Of a stretch of 64,000 nt of DNA, positions 13,043 through 24,817 are shown piece by piece. A program made the position numbers and the translations under genes. The stretch's first letter is position 1. Each line of letters opens with the position of its first letter. The notes beneath the pieces were generated by a model, which was not told the origin of the DNA, did not search any database, and saw only the letters and a program-made list of their open reading frames with translations. This DNA is from Homarus americanus (taxonomy: Eukaryota; Arthropoda; Malacostraca; Decapoda; Nephropidae), in assembly GCF_018991925.1 (NCBI RefSeq), contig NW_024720773.1, positions 413,367 through 477,366 on the forward strand, read 5' to 3'.

Positions 13043-13713
13043 AATTTTTTTGGGGGGAGGGGGGCTTATAACCCTCCCTTACCCCCTCCACCCCTCCCCT
13101 TCCCCAGGATGGGTAGGCTCGCTGTGCTCGCCATGTCTCCCCACCCAATACTTCTTGGACCTCTCTTTTGATATTTCTGGATCCGCCCCTGGGTAGATTA
13201 TTCCAGGTTTTTGTGAAGTTAACTTGGCGGGTAATGGCTGGCGACTGACGGATGGCGGTTGCTTGTGGTTTTATTGGTAGCAGCGGGAAAATCATGACGG
13301 GTGTGGATGATTGACCGGCTGATTTATCCTGATTTCCTATGTTTGTTGTGCAGGCGCACAGTCAACGAAACCGCTGCCTAGCCCACACTGGCTGGAAGTT
13401 CCCGGCGCAGTCTGCGCACCCACGCTTCAAAAAAGCTAAGGAGTGTAACTACAGTATGTGTGGGGACTGTAGGGGTTCAAACTGGATAACCTTAATTATA
13501 TGTAGCAAAATGGCTGGGAAGAGGTAACTTGATTGAACTCATCCACTTCTGGCTGGAGTCATGTACCACTGGGTTGTACAGTGACCTGACGCACTGCAGC
13601 AGGATTACCTTTGCCGATCTCACTCTCAAGTAATGTTAACATAAAAACATAAGAACATAAGGAGTCTGCAATAGGTCGATTGGCCTGCGCATGGCAGCTC
13701 CTGTCGAGAGTTA

Positions 13714-14229
13714 CTACCACTCTCTATCATCCATGACTCTATCCAGCCTCCCTTTGAAACTTTCCAGCGTTCCAGCACTTACTACAAAGTTGCTAAGCTT
13801 GTTCCACTCGTCCACCACCCTATTTGTAAACCAGTTCCTTCCTATCTCCCTCCTAAACCTAAACTTCTCCAACTTGAATCCGTTGTTCCGAGTCCTATCC
13901 TGCTCGGATATTATAAGAACTTTATCTATATCACCTTTATTGATTCCTTTCACTCACTTGAATACTTCTATCATATCTCCCCGCACTCTTCGTCTTTCTA
14001 GGGAATGCAAGTTTAGTTTCTTTAACCTATCCTGATATGGAAGGTTTCTAAGTCCCAGAATCATTTTCGTCATTCTTCGCTGCACCGACTCTAGTGAATT
14101 GATATCCATTCTATAATAAGGACACCAGAACTGAACCGCATAATCGAGGTGCGGCCTGACTAGCGCAAGATATAGTTGCAATAAGACCTCTGCACTCTTA
14201 TTACTTACACTTCTAGATATAAAACCCAA
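13714..14229 (-). pseudogene. C-terminal domain of the CR1 ORF2, out of frame
   Basis: Two adjacent frames (13954-14229 and 13714-13953) contain YLALVRPHLDYAVQFWCPYY, RRMTKMI, LNLHSLERRRVRGDMIEVFK and FRFRREIGRNWFTNRVVDEWNKL. They match the intact C-terminus of the sister copy at 47464-48399. They are separated from the main RT frame by a frameshift near 14229-14313 and from each other by an in-frame stop. Confidence 0.8.
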
Positions 14230-14313
14230 TATTCTGTTTGCCTTATTTCGAACATTAACGCACTGTTTTCTAGGCCGTAGGTCCGGGCTTACAAGTATCC
14301 CTAGGTCTCTTTC

Positions 14314-15837
14314 TCAAGTCGACTTCTCCAGGTTGATGTTGTTAAGGCTGTATACATTGACAGTATTTGTTCTTCCAATATTAAGTACGCTGCACTTGCT
14401 GGTGTTGAATTTCATTTGCCATTTTTCAGACCACGCCTGCAGTTTATTTAGATCCTCCTGTAATGCATTTGCATCCGGCCCTGAATTAATCTGCTGCTCT
14501 ATTTTGGTGTCATCCGCAAACTTGCTTATGTCACTGCTGATCCCAGTATCTAGATCGTTTATGTAGATTATGAACAAGAGTGGGCCTAGTACTGACCCCT
14601 GGGGAACCCCATTGGTTACACGACCCCACTCAGATTTAACACCATCTACGCTGACCCTCTGCGTTCTATCGGTGAGCCATGATTTTATCCAATTTAAAAC
14701 TTTCCCCTCCATACCATGAGCCTTAATTTTTCTCAGAAGCCTCTGATGCTGTACTCTGTCAAATGCTTTGCTAAAGTCTAAGTAAAAAACATCGTAATTT
14801 TCGTCATTATCTACTACCTCGAAGACTTTCCTAAAAAATGTCAGCAGATTTGTTAGACAAGATTTTCCCTTTGTAAACCCATGTTGAGAGTCGTAGATTA
14901 ATTTGCTTTTCTCTAAATGCGATCGGATGTTATCTGCTATAATTGATTCAAGAAATTTCCCCACTACTGACGTCAAAGTGATCGGCCGGTAATTTGACGC
15001 TGATGCTCTGTCTCCCTTTTTGAATATGGGTACTACATTTGCCTGTTTCCACAAGTCTGGCACAACTCCGGTGTCTAATGATTTTGTAAATAAGTTTACG
15101 AGGGGTCCGCTAATCTGTTCCCTACACTCTTTCAAAACTCGAGGGAAAATTTCATCAGGCCCTGGGGATTTTGTCTTCTTTAGTTTATTTATCTTCTTAA
15201 GAACATCCTCTTTTCTGATAGTGATATTCTTTAATTTCTCTTCTTCCTTTCCCTTAAATATCAGTTCCACCTCTGAAATTTCATCCCGAATTTCCTCTGT
15301 GAAAACTGATAAGTAGTTGTTCAATGCTTTGCTTATTTCTGCACTGCCATTTATCACTTCTCCCCTCCCTGACTTTAAAGGCCCAACTTTGTCCTTGACC
15401 TTTTTTCTATATACCTGGAAAAATCCCTTGGGATTCGCCTTGGAATCTTTTGCTAATTTGATTTTATAGTCTCTCTTTGCTTTCCTTACATTTTTCTTAA
15501 CATTCCTAGATAGTTCATTATACCTATTTCTGAGCTGCTCCTCCCCTCCCTTTAATTTTTTATATATTCCTTTCTTTATTCCTATGTCATGTTTAAGTTT
15601 TCTGGTCATCCACCTTGGCTCATTCTTATTTGACCTAATTTTTCTGTATGGTATATTTTGTTCTTGTGCTTTATGTAGTATACTAGTGAATATATTATAG
15701 TCATGATCAATTGTTGTGTCATCTATGACCTCACCCCTTCCTACTGGTGACTGATGTGACTGTTCCCAGGTGACCTCACCTAGGTACCTTCTTAACCCTT
15801 GATATTCCGCCAACCGAAAGTTTGGGACTCTGACCAT
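14314..15837 (-). CDS. CR1-type reverse transcriptase (long open frame)
   Basis: 507 residues without a stop. The first ~230 residues are the lysine-rich linker after the endonuclease. RT motifs follow: FKKGDRASASNYRPITLTS, SQHGFTKGKSCLTNL, the catalytic block YLDFSKAFDRVQHQRLL, then GVPQGSVLGPLLFIIYINDL and FADDTK (CR1/L2-type FADD). The frame ends in the thumb region, and the C-terminal domain continues out of frame (13714-14229), so this copy cannot make a complete ORF2. The RT core itself appears intact. The start is arbitrary; the natural frame extends upstream into the endonuclease. Confidence 0.85.
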   Translation of the reverse strand: MVRVPNFRLAEYQGLRRYLGEVTWEQSHQSPVGRGEVIDDTTIDHDYNIFTSILHKAQEQNIPYRKIRSNKNEPRWMTRKLKHDIGIKKGIYKKLKGGEEQLRNRYNELSRNVKKNVRKAKRDYKIKLAKDSKANPKGFFQVYRKKVKDKVGPLKSGRGEVINGSAEISKALNNYLSVFTEEIRDEISEVELIFKGKEEEKLKNITIRKEDVLKKINKLKKTKSPGPDEIFPRVLKECREQISGPLVNLFTKSLDTGVVPDLWKQANVVPIFKKGDRASASNYRPITLTSVVGKFLESIIADNIRSHLEKSKLIYDSQHGFTKGKSCLTNLLTFFRKVFEVVDNDENYDVFYLDFSKAFDRVQHQRLLRKIKAHGMEGKVLNWIKSWLTDRTQRVSVDGVKSEWGRVTNGVPQGSVLGPLLFIIYINDLDTGISSDISKFADDTKIEQQINSGPDANALQEDLNKLQAWSEKWQMKFNTSKCSVLNIGRTNTVNVYSLNNINLEKST

Positions 15838-16820
15838 ATTGTCATTGTTTTTCGTTTCCCAATTTAGGGTGAACCTGATTTCTCTGTGATCACTGTTACC
15901 TAGTGCTTACCCTACTGTGATATCTCTGATAATATTTTCTTTATTTGTTAATACTAGGTCTAATTTATTGTCACCTCTAGTAGGTTCTGTAATAAGTTGT
16001 TTCAAAAAATTGTCCTGTACTGCGTCTAGGAAGTTTTCAGATTCATAGTCACCTACAATGTTGTCTCAGTCAATATTTCTGAAGTTGAAATCCCCCATAA
16101 TGCACAGGTTGTTATATTTTGCTGCCCTACCCATTTCCTGCCATATGGGCTGAGCTGCTTCCTTCCCAAGACTTGGGGGCCTGTAAATCACTCCCATAAT
16201 TAGTTTTTCTCTTCCTTCCATGATTTCTACCCATGCAGACTCAGTTCCTATTTCACCCTTTATTGAATTAATAATACAACATTTTAATGTATCCTTGACG
16301 AAGAGTGCGACCCCTCCCCCCTTCTTACCTTCCCTTGTCCTTGTGAAAAAGGTTGTACCCTTCTATGTGGTACTCTAATAAAAAAAATTTTGCTCGCCAG
16401 ATTCATCCAAGTTTCGGTGATTGCTATGAAGTCTACATTCTCGATACATACAACCGCTCTCAGCAAGTCTATTTTATTTCTAACGCTCCTACTGTTTGTA
16501 TAGTATACATTTAAACCTACCCTTCCCTGGTCCTGTTTTACCCCTTGTCCTGAGTAACCAATTTTACTTCCCAGGACCAGCTTGTTTTTTGACTCCCACT
16601 TACTCCGACCTCTCTCTACTGGCGAAACCTCCCCCTTTGGAGTAACAATTTCACGTTTCAGGGATGCAGACAACGTCTTTACCCCCGCATGAGACAAGTG
16701 TACTCCGTCACGACTGTACAGGTAGTCGTTGCCATAGAATCGTTGCCAGTTATCAATGAATGCCCAACTCTTATAGGGTGTGGTGTAAACCTGCCGGCTT
16801 ATGGGAGACTGCAATCTCAC
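15838..16820 (-). pseudogene. CR1 endonuclease and upstream esterase-like piece (broken)
   Basis: The frame 16284-16820 (178 aa) has two parts. Residues 30-60 contain YSRDGVHLSHAGVKTLSASL, like the terminal Asp-x-x-His block of SGNH esterases known from CR1 ORF1. From about residue 105, LNVYYTNSRSVRNKIDLL and ITETWM match the start of the apurinic-like endonuclease. The rest of the endonuclease (15838-16283) is interrupted by stops. Finding both parts in one frame suggests ORF1 and ORF2 are fused or that a short intergenic region was lost. Confidence 0.6.
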
Positions 16821-16893
16821 GGTACTAGTGAGTAGAGTAACTATTGGCTTCTAAGAATGGCTATGCTGATTTTCGATGAAAACTTCTCTCGAT

Positions 16894-16992
16894 TAACCCT
16901 TTCGTTGCTTTTCCCGCACTTGCCATTTTATTCTGGCTACCGCCAGACGATTTTATTCAGCTTAGGGTAACCTCCCGCAGCCAAAGGGTTAA
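16894..16992. repeat. Short inverted-repeat element (~100 bp)
   Basis: Begins TTAACCCTTT and ends AAAGGGTTAA, with GC-rich inner borders. It could be a tiny MITE, but there is only a 10-bp inverted repeat and no proven target duplication. Confidence 0.35.
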
Positions 16993-17699
16993 GTAACTCC
17001 CATTTCCCTGAACTGTTGGCTTATGTGGGTTGCATGGTGTAGGGTCAACAGCCCATCGCGGTTGATCCTACACTCTGAACGCAGGGGTGCTAAGGGAATA
17101 GATGGTGCTATGCATGTGGTGTATTGACCTTAATGTTGTTGATGTAAGGTGTTCACATCTGGGCTAGTGGTGCTGTACAAGGTTATGGGTATGGTGGAGG
17201 AAGCTCCCATGACTTATGAATACAGGAGCAAATTACATAAAATCAGCTAGCGAACCGCCCCCTGCCAAGTCATGCGTGACTCCCCATGGTCCGCAACACT
17301 AGTCCGCATATAATTTCATGTTTCATATATGTTCATGCTAATTGGGGTTTGGTGATAGCACGCCATAATATTTTATGATTATATTATTGGGTATCAAGCC
17401 ATATAATATTTCATGAATATGTTGTTGAGTGGATGCTGAGGTCAGAAGTTGTTTTTTAAAGGGAGGAGAGCGGGATATAACTCTGTGAGGTGCGACCCCT
17501 GACCTCAGCATTGGTGAGATCATTATCATCCATTGTATGAAGACGCACGGTGTGTAATAGGACGTACACTGGTCTTTGATAATTGTTGGGTCGTGTGAGC
17601 TCACATTGAAGCCAATATAACTATTTTCCTGTGCAGATAATGCCTTTTCTAGTGTTGTAAGGATGTTGCTGAGGAGGTAATACAAATATCATACCATTT
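16993..17699. other. No recognisable gene
   Basis: A 115-aa minus-strand frame at 17338-17685 has no recognisable domain. I see no splice-bounded exon. It could be part of an old LTR whose end lies at 17864. Confidence 0.4.
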
Positions 17700-17864
17700 C
17701 TTGTTGCGTCTCTTTAACCCCAACCTCAGGAAAACCAGTCCAGGTCACGGTAAATATTAAAGTAAATATCTGAAGTTTGTTTTTGCTGATTCGGTATTAT
17801 GAGGGTCTCCTCCACTGCGTTACCATCCATAAATCATCCCAATAAGAATTTCGATCGGTTACAT
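17700..17864 (+). mobile_element. 3' end of a diverged Gypsy-A-like LTR
   Basis: It shares the order of motifs of the solo LTR end at 2230-2388: GGTCACGG, TGCTG-TTCGG-ATT, TCCACTGC-TTACCATC and the terminus GATCGGTTACA. It is then followed at once by TTATTATTATTATATAT. The 5' limit cannot be placed. Confidence 0.55.
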
Positions 17865-17870
17865 TATTAT

Positions 17871-17872
<2 letters not shown>

Positions 17873-17932
<60 letters not shown>
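17873..17932. repeat. (AT)n microsatellite
   Basis: About 60 bp of AT repeat after the LTR end. Confidence 0.95.
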
Positions 17933-17933
<1 letters not shown>

Positions 17934-19325
17934 TTAATTAAATGAAGTTACCTGTTGAGGCATGTTTAACTACTCTCCCCATATTTGATATCTAAGAATC
18001 ACTGACTACAGTATTACTTCTCTGATTCTTAAATTCACTGGCAACACTACTTTGTTGACAAGAGGAATTTCTAGTTAACATATTACACATTACTTAAGTA
18101 TTCTTTGGAAGTTCTTATTAACCTTAAACTGTTGACTGGAAGTTTATAATACATCATAACTTATACCAAGCTAAGAAGGGCGGGAAGAGAGTTCCAGAGT
18201 TGGAGTGCAAGCGAGGCACACGCACACGAAAAAGTTTCTATCGTTCAGCAAAATCAAATTGAAGGACACGTGTGGGTTGTTTCAGATCTGAGGCTTAAAG
18301 ATGGTAGCTAGGTAGACTCAGACCTGGACAAGGTAGAAGTGTTAAATTATGATTTTTTTTCTCGGTATTTATAGCACATGATGCAAACAATCCACTGTAA
18401 CTGTTGTTTGAGGAAAAACAATTCAATACAACACTCAGAGGGTGTATCAACACTCAGAGGGTGTATCGAGTTCTCAGAAGAATGTATTAGACCTTTGATA
18501 TTTTTCGCACGTGAGAGCTGATGTGATTAGTCCACAACAGTTGAAATTATTTTGCTGCCTATTGCCCTGTTCGCCTTTAGTGGTAAGTCCATGCTGTTGA
18601 AACGTGCATCACCCCCCCACCATCTCCTCCTGGCCCTCTGGTGATCACCTCTACAGCACTCAGGTCCGCCACCATGCCACCTCTCGCACCTGTTGCTGTC
18701 ATGTGCTGGTTTTTATAGATTCACCTAAAATATCAATAATTTTCATTGACCTTATCATAATAATAATTGTTTTACTGAATGTGTATTATACTGCAGGATA
18801 ACAAATTGAGTACAGGAACTTCCACGCAAACACTGCATTAATGTGTATTTACAAGTTACTGACATGAATAATTCATTGTTATGATCTAGTTTTCGTGGTA
18901 CGAGAAAGTAACGTTTGTGATATCTTGTCAATGTTTTATTTTTATGTTTATGATGGTGGAACAGCGTGTATCTCTCACAACTGTGTCCTGGATCTGGGTT
19001 CTTCTTTGCCTAAGACACACCTGGGAAGGGTGTTATCCAGTGTGACCCCCACTATCAAGCATAAGTTTTATACGGGTACTCTACCTTCCACCTGTCCTAA
19101 CACTGGAAAAATAAACTTCATAACAAAGAACAGACCAACAGTAAGGATATAACTAGTGAAATGTTAAAATAAGTGAAATACACGTTACTGATTTACTAAA
19201 GCAATGGAAAAAATACAATTATTTTGTAAATTGTGTACAATTCATTGAATTGTCAAACATTCAGTTAACTTACAGTAAACAACAACTTCTTTTCACACAT
19301 ATTACTGTTAAAACCAGAAATATGT
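17933..19325. other. No recognisable gene; small 19-bp duplication
   Basis: AT-rich DNA with a 19-bp tandem duplication (CAACACTCAGAGGGTGTAT, about 18429-18467). The 85-aa plus-strand frame at 18895-19152 has no recognisable domain and no obvious splice context. Confidence 0.45.
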
Positions 19326-19329
19326 CAAA

Positions 19330-19881
19330 ACCAGCCTGTCAAGCCACCCAAGTCATCCATGCTACCCCTGCCACCCGAACCACTCCTAACACCCAAGCCA
19401 CCTTTGCCACCCCTGCCACCTAAGCCACCCCAGCCACCCAAGGTACACCAGCCACCCCTGCCAACGAAGCTACCACTGTCACCCAAGCCACCCCTGCCAA
19501 CCCCATGCTAGCCCTGTCACCCATCACCCATGCTAGCCCTGCCACCCCTGTCACCCATGCTAGCCCTGCCACCCCTGCCACCCAAGCCATCCCTTCCACC
19601 CATGCTAGCCCGGCTACCCATACTAGTCCTGCTACCCTTGTCACCCACGCTAGTCCTGCACCCCCATGCTAGCCCTGCCACCCCCATGCTAGCCCCCACC
19701 CCATGCCCCTGCCAACCCCATGCTACCCCTGCCACCCATGCTATCCCTGTCACCCATGTTAGCCCTCCACCCATGTTAGCCCTGCCACCACCGTCACCAC
19801 TGATAGCCCTGCCACCCATGTTAGTCCTGCCACCCATGTTAGCCCTGCCACCCATGCTAGCTCTGTCACCCATGTTAGCCC
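19330..19881. repeat. GC-rich minisatellite, left block
   Basis: Tandem variants of CACCCATGCTAGCCCTGC with 15- to 27-bp periods. The same family continues at 28567-30241 beyond the gypsy element, so the two blocks were one array before the insertion. Long frames rich in Pro-Leu or Gly-Arg are by-products of the repeat. Confidence 0.93.
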
Positions 19882-20597
19882 TGTTTGGGCTGTGGTTTGA
19901 TATCGAACTATCTCACTTGTTAACACTTGCCTGAACGAGTGTAGGGTAGTCGCTGGTAACTTTGATGAAGCTGGGTGAGATATTAGGTAATCTCACGGCG
20001 TGTCACCTTTGATACAGTCGTAGATTGGTTGATAGTTGAAATCGTCACAGCCGCCCTGGGTTGCACTTGTAATTATCTTAGTTTGTAAGTTACACAAGTG
20101 CACACCGGTTCTGTTATCTTCACTTGTTGTTCCTTGGTTTAATGTAAACACACGTGGTGATTTTCTAGTTATATTGGATAGTCTAGTCTTACAAGGTTGG
20201 TTGTGGACAGACTGATGAGCATTAGCTATTAGCTTGTAATTAGCTGATATAATGAAAGAGAGGTACAGCCTGGGGAGCTAGGCTCACAACATGTCTCTTT
20301 GGTATCGTGTCTGGCTGTGAACTGGGGAGAACTGTGGGAAACTGTGTGAACTGGCTGACCTCTCTGAGTCTGGTTGTTGGAGAGTAATCTATACGTCAAC
20401 ACAGACATAAAATCTAAACAAGCCTACTCACATACCGGAGTATGTGTGAAACAACAAACTGTCCACCCTGGGAGGGGGGAGACAGAACATCTGCTTAATG
20501 TAGCTGTATGCTCAATAGTCTGGGTGATAGAATGTATATAATGAATATATGTCTTTCGCCCATATTTATATTATATTAATTGATAGAGGCTAAGACA
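19882..20597 (-). repeat. 3' LTR of Gypsy-B1
   Basis: 716 bp starting TGTTTGGGCTGTGG and ending GGCTAAGACA. Near-identical to 27829-28566 except for a 10-bp insertion near 19940, a missing ~35-bp segment near 20440 and scattered substitutions. Confidence 0.93.
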
Positions 20598-21589
20598 TCG
20601 CTCGGCTACCACCCACCGAGTTCCATGCTGTGTAATATCCACGCAGATAAGCCCTATGTGTGCCTAACCTTGTTATAATGGTGTGTGTGCTTTAGCTGAG
20701 CTGAGATCTTCAACCTTTATGTAAATGGTGGTTGAGATTCAATGAAACTTGACAACAGTGCCTTTCTAAAATGTTTCTGCACAAAACAAAAATACTCGTA
20801 CACTGAATAACACAAATGGTAAAGGTTGGCATCACAAGGCTTGATTTTACAAATCCTAAGATAATAAAAATGAATAATAATTGCTAAGTATACAAAAATA
20901 TGTTTCACTTAAATGTGAAATTTCTTTTTAATAATTTTTATTTTTATTAGAACTTATCAGTTTACAGAACATTGACTATTGGTTTTATGTATTTATAAAA
21001 TCATAAATTCAATTTCACGTAGGAAGGTTCATGGGTTGGCAACGTTTTTTAGGGAAATGGCTAGTAACTTTTTAATTGTCTGGCCTCATCTAGTAACCCT
21101 TAACTTGCTCTTATCCTGACACAGCAAAATTAATCTGCTCTGTGTAGGAAAAATTAAAATACAAAAAATACAGATCATTATGAAGGCGTGCATGGACACA
21201 GATCTAGTACTAGGTGTGAAGATATTGATGAATGTGTATGCTGAGTATAATAGTATATGGTAGTGTCAATATGACGACCTACAGTGTATCAGCATTTCCT
21301 GATCATCTGCAGCTACTAAGATTAGTCATTCACTACTAGAAGAAGTTCAGTTTGTTTAACCAATGTCAGAATTGTCAGTTGATTTTATTAGGAATAATCC
21401 CATATATCATGCATTAAACTTAGAAGTAGAAAACAATAGGATATGTATACAAGAATAACATCATAGATAGGGGTTAATTACAGATCTCTCTTGGCTATCT
21501 GCAAAGCGCCAAGGAGATTAATAACAGCTTGTGTTATATAACATTCACATTACTGAGCCTGTAGTATACAGACGTGCATCTATCTACGC
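20598..21589 (-). other. 3' internal region of Gypsy-B1 without recognisable env
   Basis: Begins TCGCTCGG next to the LTR, the same junction as in Gypsy-B3 (44763). About 1 kb of AT-rich DNA without a usable frame. The related B2 and B3 elements carry env-like sequence in this place, so an env here has either been deleted or decayed beyond recognition. Confidence 0.6.
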
Positions 21590-22820
21590 TTAATCTGTAC
21601 GTGCAGAACGTAGTTTCATGTGATACTCATTGGATACAGCTTGTGTATTTGTAGTGTCTACGACCTGCGTAGGTACGTCTTGGACGTTTTGGTTTTCATT
21701 TTGTGCAGACGTAGAGTCTACTGCATGTGTAGGAACGTCGTGTACAATGGTGGGAAGCAAGTCAGGGCTCACCTTTTTTAATCTGTCCACGTGTACTACG
21801 TCGGTAATTTGAGTATCTGGTTTAAGTATTTTGAATTTGTTACCGTGCTCTTTGGCAATTATCAGGAAGGGTCTTGAAAATGTCGGCGAAAGTTTAGAGA
21901 TCCTTTCAGGTTCTCTTATCATGACAGCGTCGCCTATTTGAAGCTTGATAGGCTTCGCCTGTTTGTGTTGATTGTAAATCATTTCAGTGCGCGATGCTGC
22001 TAATTGTTTACGCACTTTTCCATGGATGTCAGTGAAGACATTGATTTGCTTCTTTGCATAATCATCCATGTTATAAACAGGTTGTGTAGTGCCTGTAAGT
22101 ATGTCATAGGGTAACCTTTTATCGGTCCCATATATGATATAGTAAGCTATTTATTGACCCATTTATTGACACTGATACTTGAGGTAACCAATCCTCCCAT
22201 GCTACCTGCATTGGATTCACTATATGTCTGAGAATCTCTAGGATTTTGCGATTGGTCCACTCAACTAGGCCATTCGATTGTGGGTGATAAGCTGCTTTGA
22301 AGCTTTGTTGAATGCCGTATTGTTGGCATATGGTTGCAAGAAGTTGATTCTTAAATTCTGATCCGTTGTCAGATAGAACAACCTTTGGTGTAGTGAACGG
22401 ACACATGAGATGCGTCACTAAAGCGTGTGCCACAGTCTCCGTGGATTTATCCTCCCAGGGAGCTAGAATCACGAATCTGGAGAAGTGATCAACACACACA
22501 AGTATGTAGGTGGAGCCTTGATGGCTTTTTGGCAGTTGCAATAAGTCGATTGCGACTGTGTCGAATGGGCGCTCAGGCGTTGGGTATTCGAGAATTGGAG
22601 CAGGGTGCATCGTAGTTCCCTTGTGTTGAGCACAAGATAAACAATTAGCAATGTGTCGCTCGATGTCCCTTTTCTTTGTACCCCAATAGTAAGATTTTAT
22701 TATTTCTGCAAGGCATTTGTCACGCCCTGGATGGCCTGCTTGAGGTGTATTGTGGTACAGAGTGAGTACCGTGTCTCGTAGGTTGCCAGGTACAACAATT
22801 TGTGTGACAGTATCCTGCAC
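21590..22820 (-). pseudogene. pol: Gypsy-B1 integrase
   Basis: 22119-22820 (233 aa) has the zinc-binding HHCC part (HIANCLSCAQHK) and the core with catalytic D (VAIDLLQLP), D (VLSDNGSEF) and E (SNGLVEWTNRKI). The E is in a normal context except Trp for the usual Arg. 21590-22069 carries the C-terminal module IGDAVMIREPERISKLSP...HVDRLKKV, a GPY/F-type chromatin- or DNA-binding region with the GPF replaced by RPF. A frameshift near 22070-22118 separates the two. The enzyme inserts the cDNA. The 3' end of the frame is Thr/Val-rich. Confidence 0.88.
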
Positions 22821-22829
22821 TGTTTTTGT

Positions 22830-24650
22830 TGTACGGTGCAGTATGTCTTGTCGTAGTTCAAACTGTTTGAACGGAAGAGGTAACTTTGGTAAATTACTTT
22901 AGACCACATTGGGTCTTGCTGTTGTTCCTCTCTTAATTTTTGTGGAGTGAACAAGGGTATTGGTATAACTGGGAGCTATGTGTCTAGACAGTGCGTCGGC
23001 AACCACATTCGCGCGTCCCAGTAAGTGTTTAAAGGAGGGTTCGAATTCTTGAATGGTCAAGTACCAACGTGCAAGTCTGCCAGAGAGGTTCTTTCCATGG
23101 AATAACTCCGTTACTGCTGCATGATCCGTATAGACTGTTATTTGATAACCAAATATCACATCTCTGAATTTCTTTAATGACCAGACAACAGCTAACGCCT
23201 CTAGATGAGTTACTGAATAGCGTGTTTCTGCATCATTAAGTTTACGGCTTGCATAAGCAATTACTCTTATTTTTCCCTCTAGTGCCTAGCTGCATGAGAA
23301 CAGCTCCTAGCCCTTGTCCGGAGGCGTAGGTGCACAGGGTGTAATAGCCCCATTTCATCAACAGAAAGATTATATAAATGGGTTAATTACATTTGATTTA
23401 TATACTGATTAACCCCCTTTAACTTTCCACTGGCTATGAGGTGACATGTTCAGAGCACGTGATAAGGCGTGCCCATGGGAAACCGCGTCATATTATGCTG
23501 AGTTAAGGCATTACTTGCCGGCCTTTCTGGCTACCTAAAGTGGGCATTACTACTCAACCTCTCACACAAGAAGGACGTGATTAAACGGTCTATTTACATA
23601 GCCCCCGTCCTTCTCTTAACACTCATAGCTACAGTGATTAAGTTACGGTTGATTTACACTCTGGAATTGTATCAATAGCAGTTACTCAAAAGGAGAAGCA
23701 GACAATTGGGTTTCGCTACTCTAACCCAATATAATATATATGGTCAGTCCTATATACATTAAGACTAGTTCAAGGGTGAAAGGTTGAGTATAATCAGGGA
23801 ATGCCAATACTGGTGCATTGGTCAATGCTTCCTTTAATGCATTAAAGCTGTTTTCCTGTTCATTGTTCCAAACAAATGTTGCATTTTTTTTTAGTAATTT
23901 TGTCAGCGAGGCGGCTAACTTAGCATACCCGTGAATGAATGAGCGATAGTAGCCGGAAAGTTAGGGGGGAAACTACGCACTTTGTCTACATTTGTAGGAC
24001 AGGGAAATCGTTCAACTGCTTTAACCTTGCAGTCCATAGTATGGATGCCGTTCCCATCAACTAAGTGTCCAAGGAATTGAACTTTAGATTTGAGAAATTC
24101 GCATTTAGAGAGCTTAATTTTCAAACCTGCTTTATGAAGTTTTTTAAACACTTCACTTAATTTGACAAGATGACTGTTTACATCTTTGCTTACAATAATC
24201 AAATCATCTAGATAGGCATAAACTGTATTGCCAATCATTCCTGCAAACAATGTATTAATCATTCGTTGAAATGTTAATGGCGCATTTCGTAGTCCGAATG
24301 GCATTCTTAAAAATTCAAAATGTCCCAAGGGGGTGCTGAATGCAGTCACCTCGCGGGATTTCTCGTTAAGAGGAATTTGCCAATATCCGATAAGAAGATC
24401 GAGGTTACTAACAACTGCGTTGTCTTTTCCCAAGGATTGCAACAAATCACTCAGAACAGGCATCGGGTACCTATCCGGTATAGTTGCTTCATTGACTCGT
24501 CGAAAGTTAATAACAGGTCGCCATCCTCCATCTTTCTCTGGAACTAGAAAAAGAGGAGAATTCCAAGGAGATGACGAATGTTTGATTACTTTTTGTTCCA
24601 TCATATCTTTAACCATGTCCTCAACTATGGGCCGTTGGCTATGAGGTAAT
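22830..24650 (-). pseudogene. pol: Gypsy-B1 reverse transcriptase and RNase H, split by a solo LTR
   Basis: RT at 23915-24616: [44 protein letters not shown] and the catalytic YLDD. RNase H to the left: VYTDHAAVTELFHG and GRLARWYLTIQEF (22899-23159), with the N-terminal half at 23160-23330. Between RT and RNase H lies a 433-bp insertion (23340-23772). Additional frame changes at about 23915 and 22954 prevent translation of one protein. The enzyme makes the DNA copy of the element RNA in the Gag particle. Confidence 0.87.
23340..23772. mobile_element. 433-bp solo LTR inserted in the RNase H region
   Basis: Begins TGTAATAGCCCC and ends GACTAGTTCA (TG...CA), flanked by AGGG on both sides (23336-23339 and 23773-23776). 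Homologous sequence in Gypsy-B3 (about 60186-60230) runs through without it. A 4-bp duplication plus TG...CA ends is the signature of an LTR-retroelement integrase. Family unknown; orientation undetermined. Confidence 0.82.
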
Positions 24651-24817
24651 CTATAAGCTGGTATGTAGACAGGGATAGTATCTGGTTTTAAAGATATGTG
24701 GTGTGAAGTTAATTTTGTTTGACCTAGCGGTTCCTCAGGTAATGCTACTATGTCACGATAGTCAGCTAGTAACTCTAGGAGTTCACTTTTACCTTGGAGA
24801 TGGTCAATCGCCTTGAC

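Larger units (their letters stand above)
13637..16840 (-). mobile_element. CR1-type LINE, minus strand
   Basis: Long non-LTR element reading leftward: a piece resembling the ORF1 esterase C-terminus, endonuclease, then reverse transcriptase. It is closely related to the plus-strand copy at 45690-48466. On the minus strand the 3' end reads ATGTTCTTATGTTTTTATGT, an 8-bp-type tail as known for the CR1 clade. The 5' limit is set by the last recognisable coding sequence. Confidence 0.85.

Noticed and set aside
13691..14035. 114-residue plus-strand frame
   Set aside because: Antisense shadow of the CR1 C-terminal domain; the same applies to 14333-14566 and 15020-15316.
16894..16992. MITE with TTAACCCTTT ends
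   Set aside because: Kept only as a low-confidence repeat: the inverted ends are 10 bp and no target duplication could be shown.
17338..17685. 115-residue minus-strand frame
   Set aside because: No motif, no splice context, and adjacent to an LTR-like end; insufficient evidence for a gene.
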